Assembly: GCA_037482015.1 (NCBI GenBank)
Contig: JBBFKT010000006.1
Location: 62,001 to 126,000, forward strand
Direction: 5' to 3'
DNA length: 64,000 bases
Source of the DNA: Thermodesulforhabdaceae bacterium
GTDB lineage: Bacteria; Desulfobacterota; Syntrophobacteria; Syntrophobacterales; Thermodesulforhabdaceae
Part shown: piece by piece, positions 26,217-34,962 of the stretch
Layout of the letters: every line of letters starts with the position of its first letter
Numbering within the stretch: position 1 is the stretch's first letter
The notes under the pieces: generated by a model
Databases searched by the model: none
Seen by the model: only the letters and a program-made list of their open reading frames with translations
What the model was told of the DNA's origin: nothing
Program-made: the position numbers and the translations under genes

Positions 26217-26696
26217 ATGACAAATGTTTCTGATGAAATGGTTTATAACACCTTGGGAGTAAGGCTCCCTAGATCATACCTTGAATTTCTCAGCGTCCAT
26301 TTTAAAGATCTAGATGATGATCCAGCAAATCATTGTTGCTGGAAGTCTGGATTTGGAAATTTCCCTTTTGTTCTTGGAACAACTCAAGCTTTTAGGAATC
26401 AGTTTCAAAACTTTCCCAAAGACTTTGTAATAATTGGCTATATCGGGACCAAGAAGATTTTGATAGATCATCAAGAAACAGAAATTGACATTTTTGTAGC
26501 GCTTAACGTAGCAACATCGGAAGTATTCTATGTTGATACGCTTGGCAAAATAGAAAAAGTGGCCGATTCTTTTGATTCCTGGGTTGGTGGATTTATTTCG
26601 TGGATTAGCGATAGACCTAAAACTTCGGGTAAATTCAGCTTATCAAGGTTTGTGGAGATAATTAAAGGAAAGAGAGTTAAAAATGATGGACGTTAA
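26217..26696 (+). CDS. SMI1/KNR4 (SUKH)-like protein
   Basis: A 159-aa protein that probably belongs to the SUKH superfamily. The N-terminal segment LGVRLPRSYLEFLSVH has the L-P-x-x-Y-x-x-F-L pattern of SUKH domains, and a central beta-rich part (FVIIGYIGTKKILID) is followed by a negatively charged strand and FDSWVGGFISWI. SUKH proteins often act as immunity proteins against polymorphic toxins, but no toxin gene is nearby. Here it sits inside a metabolic operon and overlaps the KorA start by 14 bp. I recognise the family only by pattern; treat function as unknown. Confidence 0.55.
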   Translation: MTNVSDEMVYNTLGVRLPRSYLEFLSVHFKDLDDDPANHCCWKSGFGNFPFVLGTTQAFRNQFQNFPKDFVIIGYIGTKKILIDHQETEIDIFVALNVATSEVFYVDTLGKIEKVADSFDSWVGGFISWISDRPKTSGKFSLSRFVEIIKGKRVKNDGR

Positions 26697-28386
26697 TGTT
26701 GTTATTGCTGGAGCTGCAGGAGAAGGCATCCAGACTGTGGGATCTATTTTTTCGGTGGCGGCAGCTAAGTGCGGACTTGCTGTTTTTTCCTGGCAAGAAT
26801 ACGAATCACGCATAAGAGGCGGACTTAATAGTTACTCTATTAGGATTTCTACTTCATTGAAAAATGCTCCACGGCGTGATGCCGATGTATTACTTCCGCT
26901 CAGGAAAGAGGCACGAAAAAAATATCGCTCCTGGCTCAATCCCAATGGGTTGCTTATAGCTGATGAACAGGACAATACGGACGGTGCGACGGAAATATTC
27001 GTTCCTTTCAATAAAATTGCTCGAGAAAAATGGCAAAGCCCAATTTATGCCAACACTATTGCCGTGGGAGCTCTGTGGTCGGTCATTGGAGGCGATTTTG
27101 AAGCGCTGCAAGTGGCGGTTGAGGATGAATTCCAGGGCAAAGCAGAAACAGTGATTAAAAACAACGTGGAAGCAGCTCGAGATGGCTACCTTTTTGCGGA
27201 AAAATCCTGTCAGGGAATATGTCCCTGGAAGTTGGAAAAACGCCCTGATCGCTTTTATTTGATAGCAGGAAGCCCTGCTATTGCTCTTGGATCTGTCAAA
27301 GCAGGATGTCGCTTTATGGCAGCCTATCCCATGACTCCCGCCACCGGTATTATTACTTTCCTTACTCAGCACAGAAAGGAATGCAAAGTTTTTACCGAGC
27401 AGGCAGAGGACGAAATTGCCGCCATAAATATGGCTATAGGCGCCCAGTTTGCCGGGGTTCGAGCTATGACGGCAACCTCTGGAGGCGGATTTTCTCTGAT
27501 GGTCGAAGCTTTGAGCCTTGCAGGCATGGTGGAAGTGCCGGTTGTTGTTGTGCTTGCACAAAGACCGGGACCAGCAACAGGACTTCCGACCCGCACAGCT
27601 CAGGGAGATCTTTTATTTGCTATCCACTCAGGACACGGAGAATTTCCTAAAGTTGTTCTGGCTCCGTCTGATCCCTATGATGCCTTCCACAAAATGGTTC
27701 GAGCTTTCAATTTAGCCGACAAGTATCAAATACCCATCATTGTTATGACCGACCAGTTTCTGGCGGATTCTCAGTTTTCTATACCAGACTTTGATGTGGA
27801 ACTGGCAAAGGTTGAGACTTTTATTGCTTCACCTTCAGATTTTTCAACTTATAAACGATATTCCATTACCGCTTCTGGAATATCTCCCAGACTTTACCCA
27901 GGGCAAAGCAAATATCTTGTTACCGCCGACAGCGATGAACATGACGAGGACGGACATATTACAGAAGACCTTGATGGCGTTGCTGTGCCAATGATGGAAA
28001 AGCGCCTTAGAAAGCTTCAATCTCTTCGAAGGGAAATACGCCCTCCCGAAAGATTTTTTATGGAAGACGACGTGGAAGAAGTTTTTGTAGGATGGGGAAG
28101 CACAAGACAGGCTATATTTGAAGCGGTGGAAATACTGCGAGAAGAAGGAAAGCGAATTGGTGCTTTGCATTTTACAGAATTGTGGCCCCTTCCAGAATTA
28201 TCCTCCAAGGAGGAATTTTTCCCGCCCAAAGCAAGCATTACCATTATAGAACAGAATGCAACCGGGCAGTTTGCCAGCCTTCTTAGAAGAGAGCTTGTAA
28301 TTCGAGATGCTAAAAGTATGCTTTTTTACAGTGGCTTGCCGGTTACGGCTCAAGACATAAGGAGACGTTTTTATGGTCGAGATTAG
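26683..28386 (+). CDS. korA: 2-oxoacid:ferredoxin oxidoreductase, fused gamma-alpha subunit (KorA type)
   Basis: A 567-aa fusion. Residues 1 to about 185 are the gamma subunit, with GAAGEGIQTVGSIFSVAAA and the motif YESRIRGGLNSYSIRI. From about residue 190 comes the alpha (pyrimidine-binding) domain: CRFMAAYPMTPATGIITFL, the catalytic-loop TATSGGGFSLMVEALSLAG and VVVVLAQRPGPATGLPTRT. This order is typical of 2-oxoglutarate:ferredoxin oxidoreductase, oxidising 2-oxoglutarate to succinyl-CoA or the reverse. Other 2-oxoacids (indolepyruvate, isovalerate types) cannot be ruled out from sequence alone. It forms a complex with KorB, which overlaps its 3' end by 14 bp. Confidence 0.9.
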   Translation: MMDVNVVIAGAAGEGIQTVGSIFSVAAAKCGLAVFSWQEYESRIRGGLNSYSIRISTSLKNAPRRDADVLLPLRKEARKKYRSWLNPNGLLIADEQDNTDGATEIFVPFNKIAREKWQSPIYANTIAVGALWSVIGGDFEALQVAVEDEFQGKAETVIKNNVEAARDGYLFAEKSCQGICPWKLEKRPDRFYLIAGSPAIALGSVKAGCRFMAAYPMTPATGIITFLTQHRKECKVFTEQAEDEIAAINMAIGAQFAGVRAMTATSGGGFSLMVEALSLAGMVEVPVVVVLAQRPGPATGLPTRTAQGDLLFAIHSGHGEFPKVVLAPSDPYDAFHKMVRAFNLADKYQIPIIVMTDQFLADSQFSIPDFDVELAKVETFIASPSDFSTYKRYSITASGISPRLYPGQSKYLVTADSDEHDEDGHITEDLDGVAVPMMEKRLRKLQSLRREIRPPERFFMEDDVEEVFVGWGSTRQAIFEAVEILREEGKRIGALHFTELWPLPELSSKEEFFPPKASITIIEQNATGQFASLLRRELVIRDAKSMLFYSGLPVTAQDIRRRFYGRD

Positions 28387-29233
28387 CGATTTTTATTCCG
28401 AAACACCTGTTCAGTGGTGCCCCGGGTGTCCTAACCATGCAATTTTGACCACTCTTAAAGAGGCTCTGGTAGAACTTGGGAAACATCCCCATGAAATATG
28501 TCTTGTTTCCGGCATAGGGCAGGCGGCAAAGCTTCCTCATTACATGCCCTGCAATTTTTTCAACGGTTTGCATGGAAGAGCCCTTCCAGTAGCTACTGCA
28601 ATAGCTGTAGCTCAACCCAATCTTACTGTTATTGTTACAACCGGGGAAGGCGATTGTTACGGCGAGGGAGGAAATCACTTTATTCACACCTTAAGACGAA
28701 ACCCAAACATTACGCTTTTTGTCCATAACAATTCGATTTATGCTCTTACCAAAGGACAGGCTTCCCCAACTACGCCTCCGGGGGAAAGGCGAAGTCTTAA
28801 CCCTGATGGAGTAACCCAGCCGCCGCTTAATTCTCTGGGAATTGCCATACTTCATAGGGCAGCCTTTGTGGCTCGAGCTTTTGCGCTCGATCGAGCTCAG
28901 TTGAAGTCCATCATGATGGAAGCAATTCAGTGTAGAGGATTTTCCTACGTAGATATTATTCAGCCCTGCATCACCTGGGATCCCAGACCCCTGGACTGGT
29001 TCAGGAAGAACGTAAAACCTCTGGATTCGTCTCATGACCCAGCTGATCTAAAAAAGGCTCTTGAGCTTGCTCTCCTGCCAGCTCCGCCCATTTTCACGGG
29101 GGTTTTCTTTAAAACCACCGATCGCCCTGTCTTTGGTGATGATTTTCTGATGGAGATGGGTGTTTCTTCTCTTGTAGAACCAGTTTTTCCTTCTGACAAG
29201 GATGTTCTGAAAATATTGGAACAATTTAGGTAA
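28373..29233 (+). CDS. korB: 2-oxoacid:ferredoxin oxidoreductase, beta subunit (KorB type)
   Basis: A 286-aa thiamine-diphosphate subunit. QWCPGCPNHAILT carries the first two cysteines of the [4Fe-4S] site, and NGLHGRALPVATAIAVA the ThDP contact region. The ThDP/Mg motif is GEGDCYGEGGNHFIH followed by the NNSIYALTKGQASPTT block. The later Cys of IIQPCITW matches the remaining cluster ligand. Its ATG overlaps korA by 14 bp with GGAG upstream. With ferredoxin as partner it would connect the TCA cycle to low-potential electron carriers; neither a ferredoxin nor a separate delta subunit is adjacent. Confidence 0.92.
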   Translation: MVEISDFYSETPVQWCPGCPNHAILTTLKEALVELGKHPHEICLVSGIGQAAKLPHYMPCNFFNGLHGRALPVATAIAVAQPNLTVIVTTGEGDCYGEGGNHFIHTLRRNPNITLFVHNNSIYALTKGQASPTTPPGERRSLNPDGVTQPPLNSLGIAILHRAAFVARAFALDRAQLKSIMMEAIQCRGFSYVDIIQPCITWDPRPLDWFRKNVKPLDSSHDPADLKKALELALLPAPPIFTGVFFKTTDRPVFGDDFLMEMGVSSLVEPVFPSDKDVLKILEQFR

Positions 29234-29260
29234 AATTTAGGCTAAAGTGAGGGAATCATT

Positions 29261-31222
29261 ATGGCAGTTGATAAGGGAATAAAAATTTTACTTGTTGAGG
29301 ATTCGAAGATAACTCGCCGGATGGAGTGTAAGGTATTAAACGATCTTGGGTTTAACAACATCATAGAAGCCGACGATGGTGATCATGCCATATCTCTTCT
29401 GGCTAAGCACCCCGATGTGGATGTTATTATTAGTGACTGGAATATGCCCAAAATGGGCGGCATTGAACTTTTAAAATGGGTTCGACAGCAAGAGAAATAC
29501 CGAGAGCTGCCTTTTATTCTGGCTACGGGAAGAGCACAAAAAAAGGAGGTGGTGGAAGCCTCCGAGGCTGGGGCAAGTAATATTATTTCCAAGCCCTTTG
29601 CTCCACCGGAACTTTTGAGGGTTATTGAACAGACTTTTTCCGGGAGGACTCTACAGACTCTTTCCCAGGAAATTCCAGAAAGAAAACCCGTGCTAGACGC
29701 CAGTGGAAAACCGATTCTGAATATTGCTCACATTCAGATTACCGACCATCTTACTCTTGGGGTTGCAAAGCATTTGATAGACACAGGTAAAGTTGCTCCG
29801 AAACATTTTGCTTCTCTTCAGACTATTTGTATGACGAGCTGGAATCCTGTCCGGGAAGCCTTGGAACAGGGCACGGTGGATGGAGCTCTGGTTCTTGCGC
29901 CCATTGCTATGGATCTCTTCGCATATAACGTTCCAGTAAAGGTTGTGTTGCTTGCTCACAAAAATGGTAGTATTTGCGTTCGCAAAAAGGAGCCCCTGAA
30001 GTCACTGGTGGAATTTTTCAAAAACAAGACTTTTTGCATTCCCCACGAGCTGTCCATTCATCATATTATTTCGCACATGTTTATGAATGAATTGGGACTT
30101 AAAGCTGGAATTGCTGGAAGCCGGGAAGGAGATTTTTTCTATGAAGTGGTTCCGCCTGTAAAAATGCCCGAATTTCTTAAAATAAATCCCGAAGCCAGTG
30201 GTTTCCTCGTGGCTGAGCCCATTGGGACAAAAGCCATAGCTGAAGGCGTTGCGGAGCAACTATTCCTGTCTGCGGAGGTATGGCAGAATCATCCCTGTTG
30301 CGTTGTGGCTTTCCGGTCTGAAATCATCGATAGACATGGGGAAGCCGTGGAAGAATTTGTCAGATTGATGGTTGAAGCGGGCGATTTTATAACTAAAAAG
30401 CCTGAAAAGGCGGCTGAAATTGGAGTAACCTTCCTGGATCCGCAAAAAACGCTGGGGCTTAAAGTGCCCATCTTGAAAAATGTTCTCACAGAAACTCAGG
30501 GAATAAAAGCTGACGACCTCAGACCAGATCTTGATGCGCTTGGCAAAATGGTTTCTTACATGAAGGAGAGCATGGATATAGACCTTGCTATTGATATACC
30601 CTCTTTTGTTGACATGAGATTTTCCGACAGTGCATACAGACATGCTAGTGGTTATGTTCCAAGACCGTCACGACTCTTGAGCATTAAAGATCTTATTGCC
30701 AGGGTATCACAGGATGTTCAGGAAGCTCGCGTTTCTGCAAAGAGTTTTCTTGGGCAGGAAGGGAAATATCTTATTTTTCATCTTAACAATCAACAATACG
30801 GGATTGATGTGCTGCACGTTAAGGAAATTGTTGGAATAATGCCAATTCGTGAAATTCCGCAAGCACCTTCATTTGTAAAAGGTGTTATCAATTTACGAGG
30901 TAAGGTAATACCGGTTATTGATCTAAGACTTAAACTTAATATGCCGGGAGCGGATTACAATGAGAGAACATGCATTGTGATTTTGGAAATTCCTCTCGAG
31001 CGAGGCGTTTTTCATGTGGGAGTTATAGTCGATACCGTTTCTCATGTGGAGACCATTAAAGCTCGAGATGTGGAACCACCTCCCAGGTTTGGTTCTGGTG
31101 TAAGTCTTCCCTTTGTTAGAGCCATGGCTAAGTCTGACGGACATGTTAAGATATTGCTGGACGCTATCCATCTATTTGAGAAAGCCGAGTTAGAAAGAAT
31201 TTCGGCAGCTCAAGCAGCATAG
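29261..31222 (+). CDS. Three-domain signalling protein: receiver, NMT1/NrtA-type binding protein, CheW
   Basis: A 653-aa protein without signal peptide. Residues 7-125 are a complete response-regulator receiver: acid pair Glu13-Asp14, phosphoacceptor Asp59 (ISDWNMPKMGG), Thr89 and Lys111 (SKPFAPPEL). Residues 152 to about 455 are an ABC-type solute-binding domain of the nitrate/taurine/THI5 class, with ITDHLTLGVAKHLIDTG and the segment EQGTVDGALVLAPIAM. Residues about 500-645 are a CheW domain (GIDVLHVKEIVGIMPIREIP, VINLRGKVIPVIDLR). The predicted location is the cytoplasm, so the binding domain would sense an intracellular ligand and signal to a CheA complex. No other chemotaxis gene is in the window; it starts 27 bp after korB. 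I do not know an established name for this arrangement. Confidence 0.88.
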   Translation: MAVDKGIKILLVEDSKITRRMECKVLNDLGFNNIIEADDGDHAISLLAKHPDVDVIISDWNMPKMGGIELLKWVRQQEKYRELPFILATGRAQKKEVVEASEAGASNIISKPFAPPELLRVIEQTFSGRTLQTLSQEIPERKPVLDASGKPILNIAHIQITDHLTLGVAKHLIDTGKVAPKHFASLQTICMTSWNPVREALEQGTVDGALVLAPIAMDLFAYNVPVKVVLLAHKNGSICVRKKEPLKSLVEFFKNKTFCIPHELSIHHIISHMFMNELGLKAGIAGSREGDFFYEVVPPVKMPEFLKINPEASGFLVAEPIGTKAIAEGVAEQLFLSAEVWQNHPCCVVAFRSEIIDRHGEAVEEFVRLMVEAGDFITKKPEKAAEIGVTFLDPQKTLGLKVPILKNVLTETQGIKADDLRPDLDALGKMVSYMKESMDIDLAIDIPSFVDMRFSDSAYRHASGYVPRPSRLLSIKDLIARVSQDVQEARVSAKSFLGQEGKYLIFHLNNQQYGIDVLHVKEIVGIMPIREIPQAPSFVKGVINLRGKVIPVIDLRLKLNMPGADYNERTCIVILEIPLERGVFHVGVIVDTVSHVETIKARDVEPPPRFGSGVSLPFVRAMAKSDGHVKILLDAIHLFEKAELERISAAQAA

Positions 31223-31291
31223 ATAACTCTTTAATGGGAGTATAAGGCGATTCTGTGGCTTCTATAATTTCTAAGTTAGAGGATACTCGTT

Positions 31292-32701
31292 GTGAAAAAG
31301 GGAGAGGAAATTGTTCTCAGAATTGATAAGCTTGCTTACGGTGGAGCCGGAATAGGACGAGCGAATGGAACCGTTGTTTTTGTTGAAAGAGCCTTTCCCG
31401 GAGCACTGGTTAAGGCAATAGTCCTTCGAAAGAAAAAAGATCATTTTTTTGCCAGGGTTCTGGAAGTGTTAGAACCTTCGCCGTGGGAACGTGATCCTTT
31501 TTGCATGCACGAAAGTTACTGTGGAGGATGTCTATGGCAAAGGCTGGATTATTCTTCTCAGATTGAGTGGAAAGCTCGTCAAGTGGAAGAATCTCTCAGC
31601 CATATTGCTGGTCTGGAATCCGTGCCGCTTCTTCCTATAGAGCCTTCGCCCGTTACCCGGTATTATCGCAACAAAATGGAATTTGCCTTTTCTGCAAGAC
31701 GATGGCTTAGACCTGATGAAATTCAAAACTACAAAAATCAAGAACTAGAGCGAGGTTGTGGGCTTGGACTTCACGTTTACGGAGCCTTTGATCGAGTTTT
31801 CGACGTTGAAGAATGTTCTCTGGAGTCACCCGAAGCTGTTGATATTCTCAAAGCGGTGAGATTTTTTTGCAGGGAAAGTGGCCTTCCCGCTTACGGTATT
31901 TCTGGTCACACCGGGTTCTGGCGGTTTTTGGTGATAAAGGAAGCCAAAAATACAGGAGAACGCCTGGTTCACATCATAACAAGGTCCCATTCCGATTCCG
32001 AAAAAACCATTGATGGTCTTGCCAAGAAGCTTGAGGAACTCTGCCGATCAGGGGTAGCTATTACGACCTTGGTTCATTCCGTAAACGATCAGAAATCACA
32101 GGTTGCTGTTGGGGAAAATTCCAGAATCATTTGGGGATCGGGGAACATAACAGAGCGGTGTCTCCATATCAATCTGGCTATTTCTGCTCATTCTTTTTTC
32201 CAGACCAACCCGTCTGGAGCGGAAAAGCTTTATGGAAAGATTATCGAATGGGCTAATCTTTCTGGATCGGAAGAAGTGTGGGATCTTTACTGCGGGACGG
32301 GTTCTATTGGGCTTCTTCTAGCAAAACAAGCACGATTTGTTGTAGGCGTAGAACTTGTGGAAGATGCAGTAAGAGACGCTCAAAAGAACGCCTTTTCAAA
32401 TGGTATAGAAAACTGTGTTTTTTACGCAGGCGACATAAAAGATGTTATCAAGACTCTAGCACATCGTGCCCCTCACCTGGTTATCATAGATCCGCCTAGA
32501 GCCGGCATGCATCCAAAGGTTGTTAAGGCTCTTCTTGATCTTGCTCCACCCAGAATTATCGCTGTTTCCTGTAATCCTACGACGTTGGCTCGAGACGTTG
32601 GGTTGCTTGTGTCAAAATATCGCATAAGGGCAGTTCAGCCCTTTGATTTGTTCCCCCATACTCCCCACGTTGAATGCCTGGTGGATTTGGAACTGAACTA
32701 G
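31292..32701 (+). CDS. 23S rRNA (uracil-C5)-methyltransferase, RlmD/RumA family
   Basis: A 469-aa enzyme that methylates a uridine in 23S rRNA or tRNA with S-adenosylmethionine. Order of parts: TRAM domain (residues 1-60, LAYGGAGIGRANGTVVFVE), a [4Fe-4S] cysteine cluster (CMHESYCGGCLWQ, with a fourth Cys downstream), central domain, then a Rossmann fold with LYCGTGSIGLLLA, VELVEDAVRDAQKNA, DPPRAGMHPKVV and the catalytic cysteine in AVSCNPTTLARD. RlmC, RlmD and TrmA-like members cannot be told apart by eye. It starts with GTG after GAGG. A hairpin follows. Confidence 0.9.
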   Translation: MKKGEEIVLRIDKLAYGGAGIGRANGTVVFVERAFPGALVKAIVLRKKKDHFFARVLEVLEPSPWERDPFCMHESYCGGCLWQRLDYSSQIEWKARQVEESLSHIAGLESVPLLPIEPSPVTRYYRNKMEFAFSARRWLRPDEIQNYKNQELERGCGLGLHVYGAFDRVFDVEECSLESPEAVDILKAVRFFCRESGLPAYGISGHTGFWRFLVIKEAKNTGERLVHIITRSHSDSEKTIDGLAKKLEELCRSGVAITTLVHSVNDQKSQVAVGENSRIIWGSGNITERCLHINLAISAHSFFQTNPSGAEKLYGKIIEWANLSGSEEVWDLYCGTGSIGLLLAKQARFVVGVELVEDAVRDAQKNAFSNGIENCVFYAGDIKDVIKTLAHRAPHLVIIDPPRAGMHPKVVKALLDLAPPRIIAVSCNPTTLARDVGLLVSKYRIRAVQPFDLFPHTPHVECLVDLELN

Positions 32702-32710
32702 AAATAAAAA

Positions 32711-32745
32711 CATCCTCTATTCCTATTTTCAGGATATAGAGGATG
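32711..32745 (-). terminator. Terminator between rlmD-like gene and L,D-transpeptidase
   Basis: Arms CATCCTCTAT (32711-32720) and its complement (32736-32745), extended by TCCT/AGGA past one bulged base. On the minus strand it is followed by TTTTTATTTC, so it mainly serves the transpeptidase transcript; it may also slow plus-strand transcription. Confidence 0.75.
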
Positions 32746-32807
32746 CAGTATCGGCTACTGGGAAATAAAAGGGGAAAACTTGCTCCTGAGATTACAAATG
32801 GTTGCAA

Positions 32808-34547
32808 TTAAAAAAATACCTTGAAACCATTTTGTTCTTTCCATCCATAAATATCCCCACCGAATTCCAGAAGTCCATCTTCGGATACCAAAACAGGAAA
32901 ATAGGTTATGACTATGGGGACAGGACGTTCCAGTGTGATGAAAGTTTGATCTGGTTTTTTCAAGTATGAATCGATTTGATCTGCTTTTTTGGGATTGTCT
33001 CTTTCAAGTATTTCTCTCGCCAGGTCTAAAGCTCTCTCGACTCTGACACATCCGTGCGATATAGCTCGAAAAGCTCTTTTAAACAGATGTTGTTCTGGTG
33101 TGTCGTGTAGAAAGAACCCGTAGGGATTGTCGAATAAGAACTTAACCTTTCCCAAAGGATTTCTACCGCCAGGGAGTTGGTAAAGTCTTGGCTCTCCCCA
33201 GGAATATGTTGAATCGAGCATTCTAAATCCGCGCTTTTGGAAATAAAATTCGTCATTTGCTGCCTCTCTTTCAAGTTCAATTCTTATTCTTTCAGGAACA
33301 TACCATCGAGGGTTTATAACGACGGATTTAATTTCGCTTACAAGTGGTAGAGTATTATTCCATCGGACGATCTTTCCTCGAACTTTTATTTGTTTTCCAT
33401 CGGTTCTACCAACAATGACCTTGTGTCTGGAGATCAGGTTTCCATCGTAGTAATACTCTAAGGAGAAAGTCGGAATATTTACCCATATGAAATGGCTGTA
33501 TAATCTAAAAGGGGCTTCCTCCATACCCTCTAAAGTTATACGAATCCAGTTGAGTTTTTCTTCGTAGGGAATATTCATTTTCTCAACGGTCTTTTGCCCT
33601 ACCGTTCCGTCAGGCGTTACAAAATGGGTTCGTTGAAAATTTATAAGAGCTGTTTTGGTTTCTTCGTCAAGAACTCCGGTTGGTGCACCTTTGAAAAATC
33701 CTTCTTGGGCGAGTCTTTTTTGGACATTTGTAATAGCGGGACCGTGATAGCCAGGCTTGAGCTTTTCGGGAATGTTTACGGAGATCTGAGATGATCTTGC
33801 CAGATCTTCATACTTGGGTAGTGCTTCCTTTAGAGCTTTGTATGTTGGGATGCGATATAGAACATCAAAATTGAGAAAATCAACCATAGCTGTTTCGTTA
33901 TCAACAAAAGATATCCATGACAAGCCGGGATAAGGCGTTTTACTTTTGAGAAGACCTATAACGGAGGCGGTAAATATAGAATCCAGTTCAAGTCCCTTCT
34001 CTGCTAACCGCTCATAAGCTTTTTTCTGATGCTTTGCCCATTGAATAACGTTATTTTCTCGCTCTTTTTCTATTGCTTCCCCCGAGATGAAGAAATTCTT
34101 TTCCGGTTCTTGAGATGGACAAAGCTTGATAGTATCGGGATCTATTCCTGCCGGAAACTGATTTGATAATCCCTGTCGAGCTTCCTCCAGTTCTCGAATC
34201 AACCGATTTATCTCTTCTTCTCTTGGCACACTGCCAGAAAACTTCCTCATGATAGCACTCATGGAGTCCTTTGGCTTAAATTGGCTGTCAATGAAAAGCA
34301 GATTACCTGAAGTGGCTTTATAAATAGATCTTAGGTCGCTCGCTTCAGCACCTTCAAATCGCTTCGCAATGAAGCTTTGAAGCCACTCAGACCATGGTTG
34401 ACGATAGAACGATACAATTGCTCTAGCGGTTATTAAATCTGGTCTTGAAAAATCCCTAAGATTAAAACACCAATCGGACTTGGCTTCTGTGGTTATTAAT
34501 ACTACACCTAAACAGAACATTACCGTTGTCAAAAGAATCCGTTTCAC
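32808..34547 (-). CDS. L,D-transpeptidase, YcbB/LdtD type
   Basis: A periplasmic peptidoglycan enzyme forming 3-3 crosslinks. From the GTG at 34547 it is about 579 aa, with a signal peptide (KRILLTTVMFCLGVVLITTEA). A peptidoglycan-binding domain lies near residues 270-330 (KPGYHGPAITNVQKRL ... FQRTHFVTPDGTVG). The YkuD catalytic domain ends with the histidine of FFLHDTPEQHLF and the active-site Cys in ISHGCVRVERAL. The frame is open from a GTG at 34568 that overlaps the preceding stop as GTGA, but 34547 has AAGGAG 9 nt upstream and gives a cleaner signal peptide. Translation is probably coupled to the small Cys-rich protein gene. Confidence 0.88.
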   Translation of the reverse strand: MKRILLTTVMFCLGVVLITTEAKSDWCFNLRDFSRPDLITARAIVSFYRQPWSEWLQSFIAKRFEGAEASDLRSIYKATSGNLLFIDSQFKPKDSMSAIMRKFSGSVPREEEINRLIRELEEARQGLSNQFPAGIDPDTIKLCPSQEPEKNFFISGEAIEKERENNVIQWAKHQKKAYERLAEKGLELDSIFTASVIGLLKSKTPYPGLSWISFVDNETAMVDFLNFDVLYRIPTYKALKEALPKYEDLARSSQISVNIPEKLKPGYHGPAITNVQKRLAQEGFFKGAPTGVLDEETKTALINFQRTHFVTPDGTVGQKTVEKMNIPYEEKLNWIRITLEGMEEAPFRLYSHFIWVNIPTFSLEYYYDGNLISRHKVIVGRTDGKQIKVRGKIVRWNNTLPLVSEIKSVVINPRWYVPERIRIELEREAANDEFYFQKRGFRMLDSTYSWGEPRLYQLPGGRNPLGKVKFLFDNPYGFFLHDTPEQHLFKRAFRAISHGCVRVERALDLAREILERDNPKKADQIDSYLKKPDQTFITLERPVPIVITYFPVLVSEDGLLEFGGDIYGWKEQNGFKVFF

Positions 34548-34564
34548 AGCCCCTTTCTCCTTGA

Positions 34565-34786
34565 TCACGATTTGTTCAGTTTGTCATAAAATTCAATCTG
34601 GTCTTTCAGACTTAATTTGCTTCTACATAACTGTTTGCTTCTGTTACGGCACAAATTACATCGGCTTTCTGCACACATTTGGCAAAATGAACAATCGGCG
34701 CATTTATGCTTTTTATCAAGATCCTTTCCCAGATTTTCATGAAAAGGATCATAAATCATGAAACCATCTTTGTTTAACCTAAACAT
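34565..34786 (-). CDS. Small cysteine-rich protein, unknown function
   Basis: A 73-aa cytoplasmic protein that I do not recognise. It contains a dense cysteine array near residues 30-56, with spacing CxxCxxCxxCxxxxCxxC and a further Cys 7 residues on (CADCSFCQMCAESRCNLCR). This looks like a zinc or iron-sulfur binding knot. The ATG at 34786 has AGGAGG just upstream; the open frame before it is unlikely to be coding. Its stop overlaps the GTG of the L,D-transpeptidase frame, and it is divergent from the rubredoxin gene. A metal-binding or redox role near rubredoxin and ferritin-like genes is plausible, not shown. Confidence 0.65.
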   Translation of the reverse strand: MFRLNKDGFMIYDPFHENLGKDLDKKHKCADCSFCQMCAESRCNLCRNRSKQLCRSKLSLKDQIEFYDKLNKS

Positions 34787-34823
34787 CTCTCCTCCTCGCC
34801 TTTTATCTCCTCTTTGGAAAATA

Positions 34824-34852
34824 AATATAAAAATTTTAAACGCCTTGCACAA
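34824..34852 (-). promoter_or_regulatory. Candidate promoter for the Cys-rich/L,D-transpeptidase unit
   Basis: On the minus strand: TTGTGC (34847-34852), a 17-nt spacer and TATATT (34824-34829), 38 nt before the ATG of the Cys-rich gene. Confidence 0.45.
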
Positions 34853-34866
34853 GATAAAGATAAAAC

Positions 34867-34894
34867 TTGCAAAGCTAGAGAGACTTCTTATAGT
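34867..34894 (+). promoter_or_regulatory. Candidate promoter for rubredoxin
   Basis: TTGCAA (34867-34872), a 16-nt spacer and TATAGT (34889-34894). It is back to back with the minus-strand promoter of the divergent gene, so the two units could share regulation. Confidence 0.45.
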
Positions 34895-34962
34895 GAAGAT
34901 AAGATTAAAGTGATAAGCAGAAGCAATACTGTAGTAGGGCAAAATTGAAAAAGGAGGGTAAA

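Noticed and set aside
26890-27561. A 223-aa minus-strand reading frame inside korA
   Set aside because: It lies antisense to the conserved KorA coding sequence, has a Ser/Cys/His-rich composition without motif, and no ribosome binding site; it is a shadow of the real gene.
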